DNA from: Cylindrobasidium torrendii FP15055 ss-10
Taxonomy: Eukaryota > Basidiomycota > Agaricomycetes > Agaricales > Physalacriaceae
NCBI GenBank assembly: GCA_000934385.1
Contig: KN880747.1
Coordinates: 1 to 24,930, forward strand
DNA length: 24,930 nt
Direction: 5' to 3'
Shown: positions 1-9,345 of the stretch, piece by piece
Layout: each line of letters begins with the position of its first letter
Numbering within the stretch: position 1 is the stretch's first letter
Position numbers and translations under genes: made by a program
Notes under the pieces: generated by a model
Told to the model about the DNA's origin: nothing
Seen by the model: the letters and a program-made list of their open reading frames with translations, nothing else
Database searches by the model: none

Positions 1-968
1 TTACTGCACCATAATGGGGTCCATGATAAGGCGCGTAAAATGAATATGTTAGTCAAACCATTATATTACCATCGAAGGTAACGGATGGGCGGTGAATGGG
101 ATAGATGATGATAGATGGTATTCATTGTAATGTCCTGACACGCTTATGGGAACCCATGATAATCGACCAAGGTTTTTCGCGATGGACAAACTGTCTTGCT
201 AGGTCCGGCTATTACACACAGTCATCGCCGTCGACGGTACGTAGCGCTGGGGGGCGCTATCAGTTGCTACCATACTCAAAGGGACTGTTTCCTTTCTTAA
301 TTATCAACTGCAGCCTACAGGTGGCCAACCGACGAAGAGATGGCGTATGAGTAGAAGTCAAAACTTAAACGAAAGCCGCATTTTGCAGAGTCCATTATTG
401 TGGACGTTCCGTTTCGAAATGTTATGACAATGTGTACACTGTACTGTGCTTGGCCAGATTTTCAACAAGTCAGACGTAAATGGAACCGTTTGCAGGTATG
501 AGGGCCGCGCCGAAGGCGCATGCCATGCACAATCAGCAACTTTGACCAAGGTAGTCTACCATATGAGCTCAGACTCAGTACCTTGTCCTGGCCTTCACCT
601 GGTGCGCGCGCATAATCTTGCATAACCCGCAGGAGGCAGGTAGAGTGCGCAGTAAGTCGGACCACCGCAGTCGCGTGCAGGAGGGCTGAGGAGGCTCCGA
701 GGATAAGTGGGGAAGTGTGTTGGTGTTAACTGAATGGCTCTGAGTCTAGAGCAGCACGAATTTGCACGCAGCCGAAGTGCAAAGAAGCCACCTGGCCACC
801 CCAAATTTAAGCGCGCGAAGCACTGCAGCAGTATAAAGAGCCAGGAAGTCGTTGGATAACTCATCAAATCCCCAACCATCTGCTCCAGAGCCACTGTACT
901 CACATCGACGTGAGAGCAGTCCCTGAAGCCGATGGTATGGCGTTGCTGAGCGCTATTCTAGGATCATA
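1..968. other. Upstream region without a supported gene
   Basis: I see no convincing gene here. Open frames are short, lack splice-compatible partners and resemble no family I know. The last 140 bases look like the promoter and leader of the next gene, with a TATA box at 832-837. A GTGAG donor at 910 and a TTCTAG acceptor ending at 961 would make a 52-nt intron in the leader, seven bases before the start codon; this is a guess from the motifs. Confidence 0.5.
832..837 (+). promoter_or_regulatory. TATA box of the first IFI6/ISG12-like gene
   Basis: TATAAA lies 132 bases before the ATG at 969. The spacing fits a leader of about 100 bases. Seen in sequence; use as a promoter is inferred. Confidence 0.45.
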
Positions 969-1524
969 ATGAGCGCCGTTGCCCCTCAGAATCCCAAAAA
1001 CCCGGCCAAGTTTATTCATATGCTCCTCAACGGGGCGAACGCAGGCCAGCTCGCTGGTCGTCTCCTTCAAATTGCGGGCACGCTTGCGAATGCGCGCATC
1101 TACGCACGGTACTTACTGGAGTTACTCAAGCGCCGCGATGTTCAAGAAAAAATCTTCGAGTACACCTTATACGCAGTGGTTGTCGGTGGATGTATTGCCC
1201 TTTTGGTTAATCCTGTTGGTTTGGCTGGCTTTGGCGCTGGAGGAATTGTTGCAGGTGAGCGACGAGTTCTGAACTATGACAAAGATACGCGCTGAAGAGA
1301 TTGGAATAGGGTCTGCCGCTGCTGCGATGCAAGCAACTATTGGGAACGTCGTAGCGGGTTCTCTGTTCGCCGGCCTCACGTCGTTCGGTATGACGCTGGC
1401 GCCGGTCTTGCTTCCCGCAATTGGCGCGACCATGCTGACAGCACTGGGAGTGTCCAAGGCAGGCGCAATCGCATCGAGGGCGCGCCAGTTCGGAGGGTGG
1501 GTCAGGGGAAAATTCGGCCGGTAG
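969..1524 (+). CDS. IFI6/ISG12 (interferon-induced 6-16) family-like membrane protein, copy 1
   Basis: Two exons, 969-1254 and 1310-1524, encode 166 residues. The 55-nt phase-1 intron has a GTGAGC donor and an AATAG acceptor. The N-terminal 60 residues are helical and mildly basic. A hydrophobic segment at about 64-82 leads into the Gly-rich motif NPVGLAGFGAGGIVAG (81-96), followed by IGNVVAGSLFAG and a second hydrophobic stretch to about 142; the tail is basic. This pattern matches the 6-16/ISG12 family, whose animal members sit in mitochondrial or ER membranes and affect apoptosis; a role in fungi is unknown to me. A related gene at 20459-19867 (-) shares the core motif and exact intron position, which supports the model. 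The ATG is the first in frame after a TATA box. Family is inferred from motif pattern; function is not established. Confidence 0.8.
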
Positions 1525-2051
1525 ATTATGTAGAAGAATTTTTTTGTGGCGTACGCCGGGGCGTCGCTTGGATATTCTGTATCATTCCGTCGTTATTCCG
1601 CTGTCAGCTGGTCAAATGTATTATGCGGTCATGACTTTAGGGTGGGAAAGAGAAATATCTTAGAGTGCAGGCGGGACGGCGGGAGGACGTCGTCCAGAGC
1701 AAGGCCGATCTTCGGCCTCACAGCAGCCTCATGTGTGGTCACGAGCACAACGAGGCGGGTCAGAGGGCGCTCCGCACTGGCCGAGTTGGGAAATCCCGGC
1801 AAAACTTGACGGCGGATCAAATCGGCACCGCATGGCATAGCCAGATCGAGGGCGGGGTTTCAATTTTCTCTCAGCTCTTCCTCCCACCACCAAGTCAGCA
1901 CACCGACGACTGCCGCCTCTAGCGCTCGCCGCCTTCTTTGTGAGTTTTACTCCCGATAATCGACAATCAAATCTACCTCGCTGTCGGCGATTTATCTCTG
2001 CGCACATTTTTTGCGATTTTGTTGCACATTTCTCATTTTCTCGGCGTTATC
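1525..2051. other. Intergenic region and leader of the bZIP gene
   Basis: No gene is supported. From about 1860 the sequence becomes pyrimidine-rich, typical of a fungal core promoter or leader. A strong donor motif GTGAGT at 1940 pairs plausibly with the acceptor TATTGCAG ending at 2094. If used, that intron would remove the ATG at 2052 and force translation of the bZIP to start further downstream. Confidence 0.45.
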
Positions 2052-3395
2052 ATGGCATCATCGCTTTCGGCGAATTTCCTTTCTGCTATTGCAGACCTTT
2101 CTCCCGTCGTCGGAGGGCTGAATCGCAGTTCCTTCGACGGCGGTGCTATATGCCCGCCGAGCGATCCATTGTTGACACTGCCAACGAGCGGAGCGCTAAC
2201 TGCATACCCCAGTCCTAGGTCGCCCTTCCAGCCGCCTACTGTCCCGGACCATACGAATACCTCTTCACAAGCGCGCAAATATGTCCGCTTAAATTCGTGT
2301 CGTTCGTCGTTACCCCGTCGCCATGTTCAGTCGACAAACTCTGAAAGTCCGCTTTCGAACTCTTCCTACAACCATGTCTCCTTGAATAACTTTCGACTCG
2401 CCTCCCGCCATGGCATTCCCCTCGACTTCCCAGAACCTCCCAGTACCCGCCCACGCAACAACCCTTTGTCTTCAAATCAGCCCGTCCTTTCGCATTTCAA
2501 ATTGACCCTTGCTTCTATGGTATCATCATCCGCTTCTCGTAATCCGACCGCCGACAAGCACACCGAAAATATGACAGCGCCAACTCCAACCTCGGCCGAC
2601 CTGACCTCGCCCATGTTCAGCGACCTCGGCGACGACTTCCTCATGTCGCCCCCGAACGAGTTCTTGACCTCTCCGGTCTTCAGCTCGTACGGGGACTTCT
2701 CAGACGGTTCTCCGTATGAGACGCCGCTCGATAGCTTCCTCACAACTCCCGTCTTTCAAGACATCCATGAGCCCCTCATTGCCGGAGAGCACGACTATCC
2801 TCTCGATCTCTTCGGCGGCCATGATCTCCTTCTGCCCCTCCAACAGGAGCAGAAGTTGCCTACGTCCATCGACCCAACATCTCTCATCGCTCCGCGGTTG
2901 CCACCTTCGCCGCCGGAGATGTCTTCGCCCCTCGCAATGTCGCCTGCTCCCGCAGCGACACCTGCTCCTAAAACACGCAAGCCTCGCAAGCCGTCAGCCG
3001 TGACTGGTACCCGCAAGAATATCAGTCCGGAGACGATGGTTTCGATGGAAGCGCCGACTCAGACGCGCAAGTATCAAGCACCTTCGGCAACGTCGCGTAA
3101 GGAACTTCCCGCGACGTTCCTCAAGAAGAAGCGTGCCCGGTCTGAGGCGTTTGGAGACGACGATGAACCCGAGGAGATCCTTCCTCCCAACGCGACGGAG
3201 ATGGAGCAGATCGAATTCAAGCGTCGCCAGAACACGCTGGCGGCGCGGAAGAGCAGGAAGAGGAAGCTCGAACACCAGCGAGGTCTCGAGACCCAGCTTG
3301 AGGAACTTCGGGCGCAGCTGACGCACTGGAAGACGCGTGCGGAGTTGTCCGAAGGTGTGCTCAAGGAAAAAGGCCTGTCTGTGCCATCGGCGTGA
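2052..3395 (+). CDS. Gcn4/Cpc1-like bZIP transcription factor
   Basis: A single open frame encodes up to 447 residues. The C-terminus (383-447) is a bZIP: basic region QNTLAARKSRKRK fits the NxxAAxxSR signature, followed by a leucine zipper. This arrangement, with the bZIP at the extreme end, is that of Gcn4/Cpc1, the activator of amino-acid biosynthesis genes. Residues 174-280 hold repeated acidic SP/TP-F motifs (LTSPMF, LTSPVF, LTTPVF), a likely activation domain; 290-375 is Pro/Lys/Arg-rich linker. The ATG at 2052 has a strong context (A at -3, G at +4), but residues 1-155 are Ser/Pro/Asn-rich and look unlike the rest. ATGs at 2517 (residue 156) or 2571 (residue 174, A at -3) may be the true start, giving 292 or 274 residues, with the region before them acting as a regulatory leader. 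Identification as bZIP is firm; Gcn4 orthology is likely; the start is uncertain. Confidence 0.85.
   Translation: MASSLSANFLSAIADLSPVVGGLNRSSFDGGAICPPSDPLLTLPTSGALTAYPSPRSPFQPPTVPDHTNTSSQARKYVRLNSCRSSLPRRHVQSTNSESPLSNSSYNHVSLNNFRLASRHGIPLDFPEPPSTRPRNNPLSSNQPVLSHFKLTLASMVSSSASRNPTADKHTENMTAPTPTSADLTSPMFSDLGDDFLMSPPNEFLTSPVFSSYGDFSDGSPYETPLDSFLTTPVFQDIHEPLIAGEHDYPLDLFGGHDLLLPLQQEQKLPTSIDPTSLIAPRLPPSPPEMSSPLAMSPAPAATPAPKTRKPRKPSAVTGTRKNISPETMVSMEAPTQTRKYQAPSATSRKELPATFLKKKRARSEAFGDDDEPEEILPPNATEMEQIEFKRRQNTLAARKSRKRKLEHQRGLETQLEELRAQLTHWKTRAELSEGVLKEKGLSVPSA
2150..2505 (+). promoter_or_regulatory. Candidate cluster of upstream ORFs in the bZIP leader
   Basis: If the bZIP starts at 2517 or 2571, four short out-of-frame ATG-initiated ORFs precede it: 2150-2218 (22 codons), 2281-2292 (3 codons), 2323-2385 (20 codons) and 2410-2505 (31 codons, in the strong context CCGCCATGG). 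Gcn4/Cpc1 genes are classically controlled by such uORFs, which delay reinitiation until amino acids run short. Against this, the main frame is also open through the whole region. The ORFs are seen; the regulatory role is inferred. Confidence 0.4.
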
Positions 3396-5605
3396 TTTGT
3401 TTTTTCTATCTTTATCTCGAGTTTATCTTCTCCTTTAACCCTGTTCCGTCTGATATGCCATCTGCTCGTACTGATAAAACCCATAAAAACATTCTCATCT
3501 TTTTACTACTCCCATGTACAATTTCCCTCTGTCTCTATACCGTATCATTAGGATCGGACAATATGAGCTTTTGTGTTCAACCTACTTTTCGTCGTGTTTG
3601 TTCTCGGCCACCTGCGTGAATCACTCAGACCAGTTTTGACAAGAGGGTTCGACGGTGCTGAGGTTTGTTTACGTGATGGGCAACTCACCGCTACATGCTT
3701 ACATAGAAGACTTAACGATACTACACTTTTGTAGTCAATGATTTTGTACATCGCTTAGGTGCAGAATTTTGCAGAACATATCTCAGAAGCCACAGAGCAG
3801 TGGCGAAGTTGGGTCCGGGTTCGTGTGTAAGAGTGTTCGCGCCCACCTTTGGTGTTCACTATGTGCATAAATCCGGGCGGCGTGTTTGCATGATATCGCG
3901 ATGTTACTAAGTTCGCAAAGAGGAAGTGACGGAGTGATGGGGAGTGGTGGGTGGGCCCCCATAGGACCGTAATTGAGAATCTGTAGGTGCAGTGTTATGG
4001 TTGGGAAACAATCGTTATGATGTCCTGCAATAGATGTACATAGAGTTGCCGCAATTTGAGTACTGACTAGAACTCAGTCCTTTAATTGCTTTCAGAAGAT
4101 AAGCGACTCTACACTTCATTTTCGCATCAAGGCGTGCTCCTGGCTTCGCGTGCGTACATTCAGTTGTGGTAATTGAATAATGATACCTTGAGAAACGACA
4201 CACACGCACAAGAGGTACGAACAAGATTTATGGTGAGAAATATGGGAATGAAGCTTCTGTACTTCAACCTCCCGTTACTTCCAGATTCTAGACAAGACGA
4301 ACTTATGGCCAGGACACAGTCACGGTGCGGCAACTTGAAGCAAGTCCAAGTCGTTGAATTGAGAGACTACTCTGGGATGTCGAAACTCCGTATTCGCAGT
4401 GTGTCTCGTTTCATTTTTTCCTCGACTTTTGTTGCTTACTCAGACTACATGAATCCTTGACAATGAACGTTGCCATTCAGCTTTGGGAATTGATCCGCAA
4501 TCAGACACGATCGGGGCGCGAACACACGCGAAACTATGCGTCATAACAATTGTCCACGCCCCCTCTTTCCCATCGATTTCCAATTTCCTGCGCCCCATTC
4601 TGATGCTCGCTCTCCGCAGAAAGAAACCTCGCTTTGTCGGCTAATGATACTCCCTCCGAAGGAAGACTCTCACAAACCCAGTGCCCAAACCGCGGTAAGC
4701 TAAGGTGCAGAAGGTGCGACCGGGCTCAAAGATATCCATGCGCAAACATTGTTACACAAAAGGAATCTTGGGCCCTACAAGGACTTTTGGTGGAGAGACG
4801 CAGTCGCGCCGCTACTATGGGGATTCGCGCGGGGTACACTAAACTCTGAGCTTGTTAAGACCGTCTTTGTGCGAAATCTGGGATCCGATAGCATTATGCA
4901 TCATTTGGTGACTCGACGCTACCGACGCCCCTTCGACAAGCACCAGGGTGTGGATAGGACCCGCCCAGCACCCCCGGGCGTCGGTGGTCGCGGGCTGTGG
5001 AGGTGAAATACCGTACACTGATGTCTCCCTATCTGTTCTACACCGTATGGTCATTCTCTTCGAAGTTGGGAACAGAAAGATGGCCAGAGTTCGCGATGGC
5101 AAAGGGACTGGTGGCGTCCCTTTTCGGTGATTGAACTTCCCCGACGCAGCGTACACTGTGTGAACCTTAACCTTATACTGGAAGGCACGCGGCTCACAAT
5201 ACATTGCGCTTCACACCGTGGGAGGGAAAGAACGCGCGCAGAAGGTCACGACGACGCTCAGGTCTATGGCTATTGATACAGTTGGTAGGGGATATTTACA
5301 CGAATTCTACACGATACGAGTATAGAATACGATATGTAGGACGTGTGAACGCCATTTCAGAGTTATATAAACAAGAAAAGAATCAAAACCCGGAATAAAG
5401 GAGAGAGATAATCAAAATAGGGTAGGTATTTGAACGGAGAGGTGGGATAAGGGGGCAACCGAGTCTGGGGATTAGTTGTAGTAAAAAGGTGAGAAACAGA
5501 GACGAGAGAGAGAGAGAGACGAGACAGTGGGAAAAGTCGTAAAGCCGAAGCTTTTGGTTGGATATGCTACACGGGGGATGGAGGATACAGTAGAGCGAAG
5601 ATGGT
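3396..5605. other. 2.2-kb gene-poor intergenic region
   Basis: The first 150 bases are T-rich and look like the 3' untranslated region of the bZIP gene. I found no open frame here with coding character, splice partners or a recognisable domain, on either strand. The longest minus-strand frame (5204-4839) resembles no protein I know. Bases 5400-5605 lie just beyond the HMG-box gene and probably include its 3' untranslated region. Confidence 0.5.
5504..5519. repeat. GA dinucleotide microsatellite
   Basis: Eight uninterrupted GA units, in the presumed 3' untranslated region of the minus-strand HMG-box gene. Confidence 0.8.
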
Positions 5606-6991
5606 TCAATACACAAGTGCGGCTCCGGTGGCTGGCGTCCAAGATTGCTGCTCGAGCGGATTCGGCATGTCAAAGTTCATAAACTCGTTCATGAAGGGCT
5701 CCGTAACACCGTCGAACTCGAACTCAAACGTGTTGGTCTCGTTCGCGAAGAAGTCATCAAACGACGGTGGGGGAGGAACATCCGAAGGAGCGAAAGCCTG
5801 GTTCTCGTAAACCCGATGCCGCTCGAACGCCTGCTGCTGTTGTTGCTCGTAGTATCTTTCCTGCGCATACTCCTGATTGACGATGCTGGCGTACGCCGGC
5901 GTTGACTGGTCATAAACTGGGCCTTGCTGGTAGGTCTGCTGCGGATCGATGGCGCCACTACCAGCGTCGACGAGTTCAGGATTGTAGAACATGTCGTTTG
6001 AGTAGTAGGACTCTGTTGGGCCATCGATGGGAGACGACTCGTACGTGGGAGAGGCAGGACTAGAGGGGTACGGAGATGATGGAGCAACAGAGGCTGATCT
6101 GGGATCGTACGGAGGACTGGACGCAGCGTAATACGAGCCGTCCGGCGACTCTGGATAGTACATTTGCTGCTCAGCGACCTCTACGGCTTTTTCATCCACC
6201 TGGAAGTGGTCGAACGACATTACCAGCTGACCGACGCCGCCCTGCAAAGATAAGTGAGTACGGAAACAATGCCACTAGAATGGAAAGCAGAAGAGGCGTA
6301 CCGGTGTGGCTTTGGCGTTAATCTTGGCCTTGCGGGGCTTGGCTGACTTCCTGGTGGACGGCTTATGCTCGTACGCGTCCTGGGTGACGGGGGTATCAAA
6401 ACGGGTCATGAACTTTTTGGCATGTGTGCGGTCGAACTCGCGCATGATCGTCTCCAGTTCCGGGCCTTGGATGCCCTCGACAAGGAGCTCGGCAATCTTC
6501 TTGCTACGCGCTTTGTCCTTGGGCTCGACGGCGCGTTTGCGCTTGGTGGGCAGCGCAGCGGTGGCGGCGGCGATGGCCAGATCGACATCTTCACCCTCGG
6601 CGATGGCGGCCTCGGCGGCGGCCAACGCAGCCTTTGCGGCAGGACTGGTCTGCGTAGGACGAAAGGCATACTTGGGATAGAGTCGACGATGTTCTTCAAG
6701 CGCAACTTTGGCCCGATCCTGCCAGAACGATCGGTCTCCTGCGCTGAGTCCCTTCCAAGTCATGCCAATGATCTGGCTGAGAGTACTGTGGTTGGTTTCG
6801 ACGTCGAGAGAGATAGCCTGGTTGCGGATGAACGAAGAGCGGAACAAAATGAACGCGTTCGGAGGGCGGGGGATATGGCTGGGACCCTTCTTCCTTGTCT
6901 GTTTAGGTGCCTTTGCCGCCTTTGCCTCTTTCTCAGCCTGAGAATTGGGAAGAGTCCAGACGACGGTTTCGTGAGAGCGAACGGGGGCCAT
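5606..6991 (-). CDS. HMG-box transcription factor
   Basis: Two exons, 6991-6302 and 6241-5606, encode 441 residues; the 60-nt phase-0 intron has a GTACGC donor and a CTTTGCAG acceptor. Residues 40-110 form a single HMG box of the sequence-specific (SRY/MATA_HMG) type: it opens IPRPPNAFILFR, has the conserved W79 and W90 of the helices, and ends RLYPKYAFRP. A Lys-rich stretch precedes it (21-36). Residues 118-150 are an Ala-rich segment, then a KRKR nuclear-localisation-like cluster. The C-terminal half is Ser/Pro/Tyr-rich with a Q-run (QQQQQ) and an acidic Phe-rich end (FDDFFANETNTFEFEF), typical of an activation domain. Such fungal HMG factors regulate mating and fruiting genes, but nothing nearby identifies this as a mating-type locus. 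The start is the ATG at 6991; an upstream in-frame TTG is not a plausible start. The family is firm, the specific role unknown. Confidence 0.88.
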
Positions 6992-8843
6992 GGCAGCGAC
7001 AGACAAAAGTACAAGAACGAAAGAATGAGAGAGAGAAAAGTAATGGGCGGGGACAAGCGGAAGAGGGCGAAGAAACAGAAGACATGTGGGGGGACTTTAT
7101 GTATCGGCGATGAGCCAATAAGGGACCACGAGAAAGCCTGGGTCACCGTGTCGTCCTCGGTGGCTATCATTCATCTCAGCAACCTTGCATCCCCTTCAGG
7201 CAACCGGGTAGATGCAGGGCAGGAGGGTCTATTCAACACCTATTCAGTCCGGCAGAGTTAGCTATGATAAGCGAACGCTTCACACCATTCATCACCATTC
7301 ATTCCACCTGCCCGCCGCCCGCCAGCGCCTCTGAATCAGGCTCTCCCCGATCGTGCATCGCGCCTCCCGACGCCTGCATCGATGCCTCCACGGAATCAAA
7401 TCACGGAATCAGGCGAAAAAGGAAATATACTTGCTCACAGTCCACGGAGGCAAATTTCTTCATTGATCACACGCGGCAGGGTCGTTCAATACTGTTCAAT
7501 AATATACGGCAAATTCCTCGGCGGCAGCAAAGCTGACCTTCGCGACCTCGAGCGCCCGACGCGCTCCCAAGCCGCATGCGGGCCCGGATATCCATTTCCT
7601 GCGCATTTTATAAATTCATTTTATTCTCCTCATCCAAGGAAACACAATCGTCACCGCGGACGTATCCACGCATTGGGCAGAAAATCATTGTTCTGAATGC
7701 GGTTAGAAAACGCCACGTCTATGGATAACGCACGGTCGCATGGGTCTGGGGTCTCCCAAGATCGTGCCCCGGCCTATGCCTCCCAGCGTCGTTTCTCCCT
7801 TGTTATTTCTTCTGATGGCGAAGTCAAGAAACACCACAAAACTTGGGAAAGGGCCGGCGATGCAAAAAGGGATGCGCCTGCTCGGGGCTCAACGTGACCT
7901 GAGAATACGACGGTCTGCCGAATCGTGTACGATTCAGAACCCATATCGTTCTCCAAGTGGGGAGCGCTTGTGTGTCCTCATTTATCGAGCTCTCTTCTGC
8001 CATTTCTCTATCACATCACTCACTTGTAAGATCACATGCCCCCACAGGAACATGGAAGCGCACTTGCTGGGACGATTCCCCTCCACCATCCACACTTCAT
8101 CTAGGAGCGTCGGCCACTCGGTGACGGTGCGTACGCAGCCGGTGTTCGACACTTGTTCGACACACGAAAATCACTGGAAATTCAATTTTCCCTCAATTGA
8201 AGCCCACCCCGATTTCCTGTGGAACAACTTATCGCGGGTCATTACGTGCGACAAGCTTGTGCTTGGGCCCATAGACGACCTGTCAATCTGGAGTTCAAAC
8301 CGAGTCAGAGTCAGCTGGGATGGTCAGCCTCGAAGGGAGCGGCATGAGGATCGCATAGTCTCATTGTCGCCGCCAGAGGCAATGCAGAGAACAATGAGGC
8401 TCAGGCGTCGGCATTGTCATATTCCCTGCGCGCGTCACTGGTCAGCCACACCGGATAAGCGTGGGAAAGAGATCTATGTGATCTCCTCAAGATCTGGTCC
8501 CTTCCGCCTTCTTGTCAAGTCCGGACTCACCGCTGTGTGGGTACTTGACAACTGAGCAACCAGATGTTGAGTTCAGTTAGGCAGTACGGATCGTCACACG
8601 TGAGGGCGCAGGCGCCGACTATCTAGATCTGTGAGCCTAAGCTGAAGCTTTCGGACACGACTTGACTTTTCATTATACTCTTGAATGCGTCGGGTGCGCC
8701 TCCGTTCCCGACACAGGACGGCACCGATTTTGCGTTTCGGGGGCGCAAATCACTGTTCCGCGCCTCAAGGCCTCCCACCTTGTTTCTCCCTCTTTTCGAG
8801 GCCATGGTGGCCGACGAGGACCTAACAACCACTGATGTTTATG
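6992..8843. other. Promoter of the HMG-box gene and gene-poor region
   Basis: The first few hundred bases are the upstream region of the minus-strand HMG-box gene. An ATG-started plus-strand frame of 271 codons (7740-8555) is longer than expected by chance, but it has no domain, repeat or codon pattern that I recognise and no clear splice partners, so I do not call it a gene. A plus-strand frame from 8666 runs to the transposon insertion point at 8843. Confidence 0.4.
8839..8843. repeat. Target-site duplication, left copy
   Basis: TTATG directly abuts the left terminal inverted repeat and is matched by TTATG at 13214-13218 directly outside the right one. Five bases alone could be chance; its placement at both exact ends makes it credible. 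Confidence 0.75.
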
Positions 8844-8897
8844 ATGGGTTCCGGCAAGCCCTCTATGATCGACGGGAATGACAAAGCGTGGCGTGCC
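8844..8897 (+). repeat. Left terminal inverted repeat
   Basis: It matches the reverse complement of 13160-13213 at 52 of 54 positions; mismatches fall at repeat positions 19 (T/A) and 51 (T/G). The first 18 and the next 31 comparable bases are identical. Similarity fades after position 54, with a short CGGCA match beyond a 2-nt gap. Confidence 0.92.
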
Positions 8898-8914
8898 GTG
8901 TCGGCAGCGTCGTA

Positions 8915-8937
8915 CCTATCAAAAATGATGTGATAGG
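8915..8937. repeat. Small hairpin just inside the left end
   Basis: CCTATCA (8915-8921) and TGATAGG (8931-8937) form a 7-bp stem with a 9-nt loop, 18 bases inside the left inverted repeat. It could be a subterminal protein-binding site or chance. Confidence 0.4.
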
Positions 8938-9345
8938 TCCCGAAAGCACCGTCGCGTCCTTGTCACTTGAATAGAGAGTCACTATGTACCGATAAAATCG
9001 TAGATTTATTTCTATATGGTATTTACATATCAATAAACGATTTGGTGGTAAGAAATGTTCATGCGACCCAATTTGCGTGAGCAATTCCTCAATCGGCCGG
9101 CAAGCCGGATACCCAGCTTCTATCGAACACTCCGGGCTCTGATGTTGGCCAAAATGGAAATAAATCCACGCTAAGTGTATAAACCTCATAAGTAAAGAGG
9201 AAATGGCTACTTCACAACAAGTATTTGGCTAGACATAATTAAATTGACCGTGCGAAAATGTAGCCAAGTTTGTACTAATTGCTGGTTGCGGCCTCGCCAT
9301 TTCCCCTCCCAACGGGCTATCCGTGAGTGTTTTAGCTTTACCAGC

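Noticed and set aside
2019..2051. Upstream extension of the bZIP frame from TTG
   Set aside because: Non-ATG start in a eukaryote with a strong ATG available at 2052.
4839..5204. Minus-strand open frame of 121 codons
   Set aside because: No coding features or splice partners, an unremarkable length for this sequence, and no recognisable similarity.
6365..7261. Plus-strand open frame of 298 codons
   Set aside because: It lies antisense to the HMG-box gene, whose minus-strand reading has a clear domain and a good intron; the plus frame is a shadow of GC-rich coding sequence.
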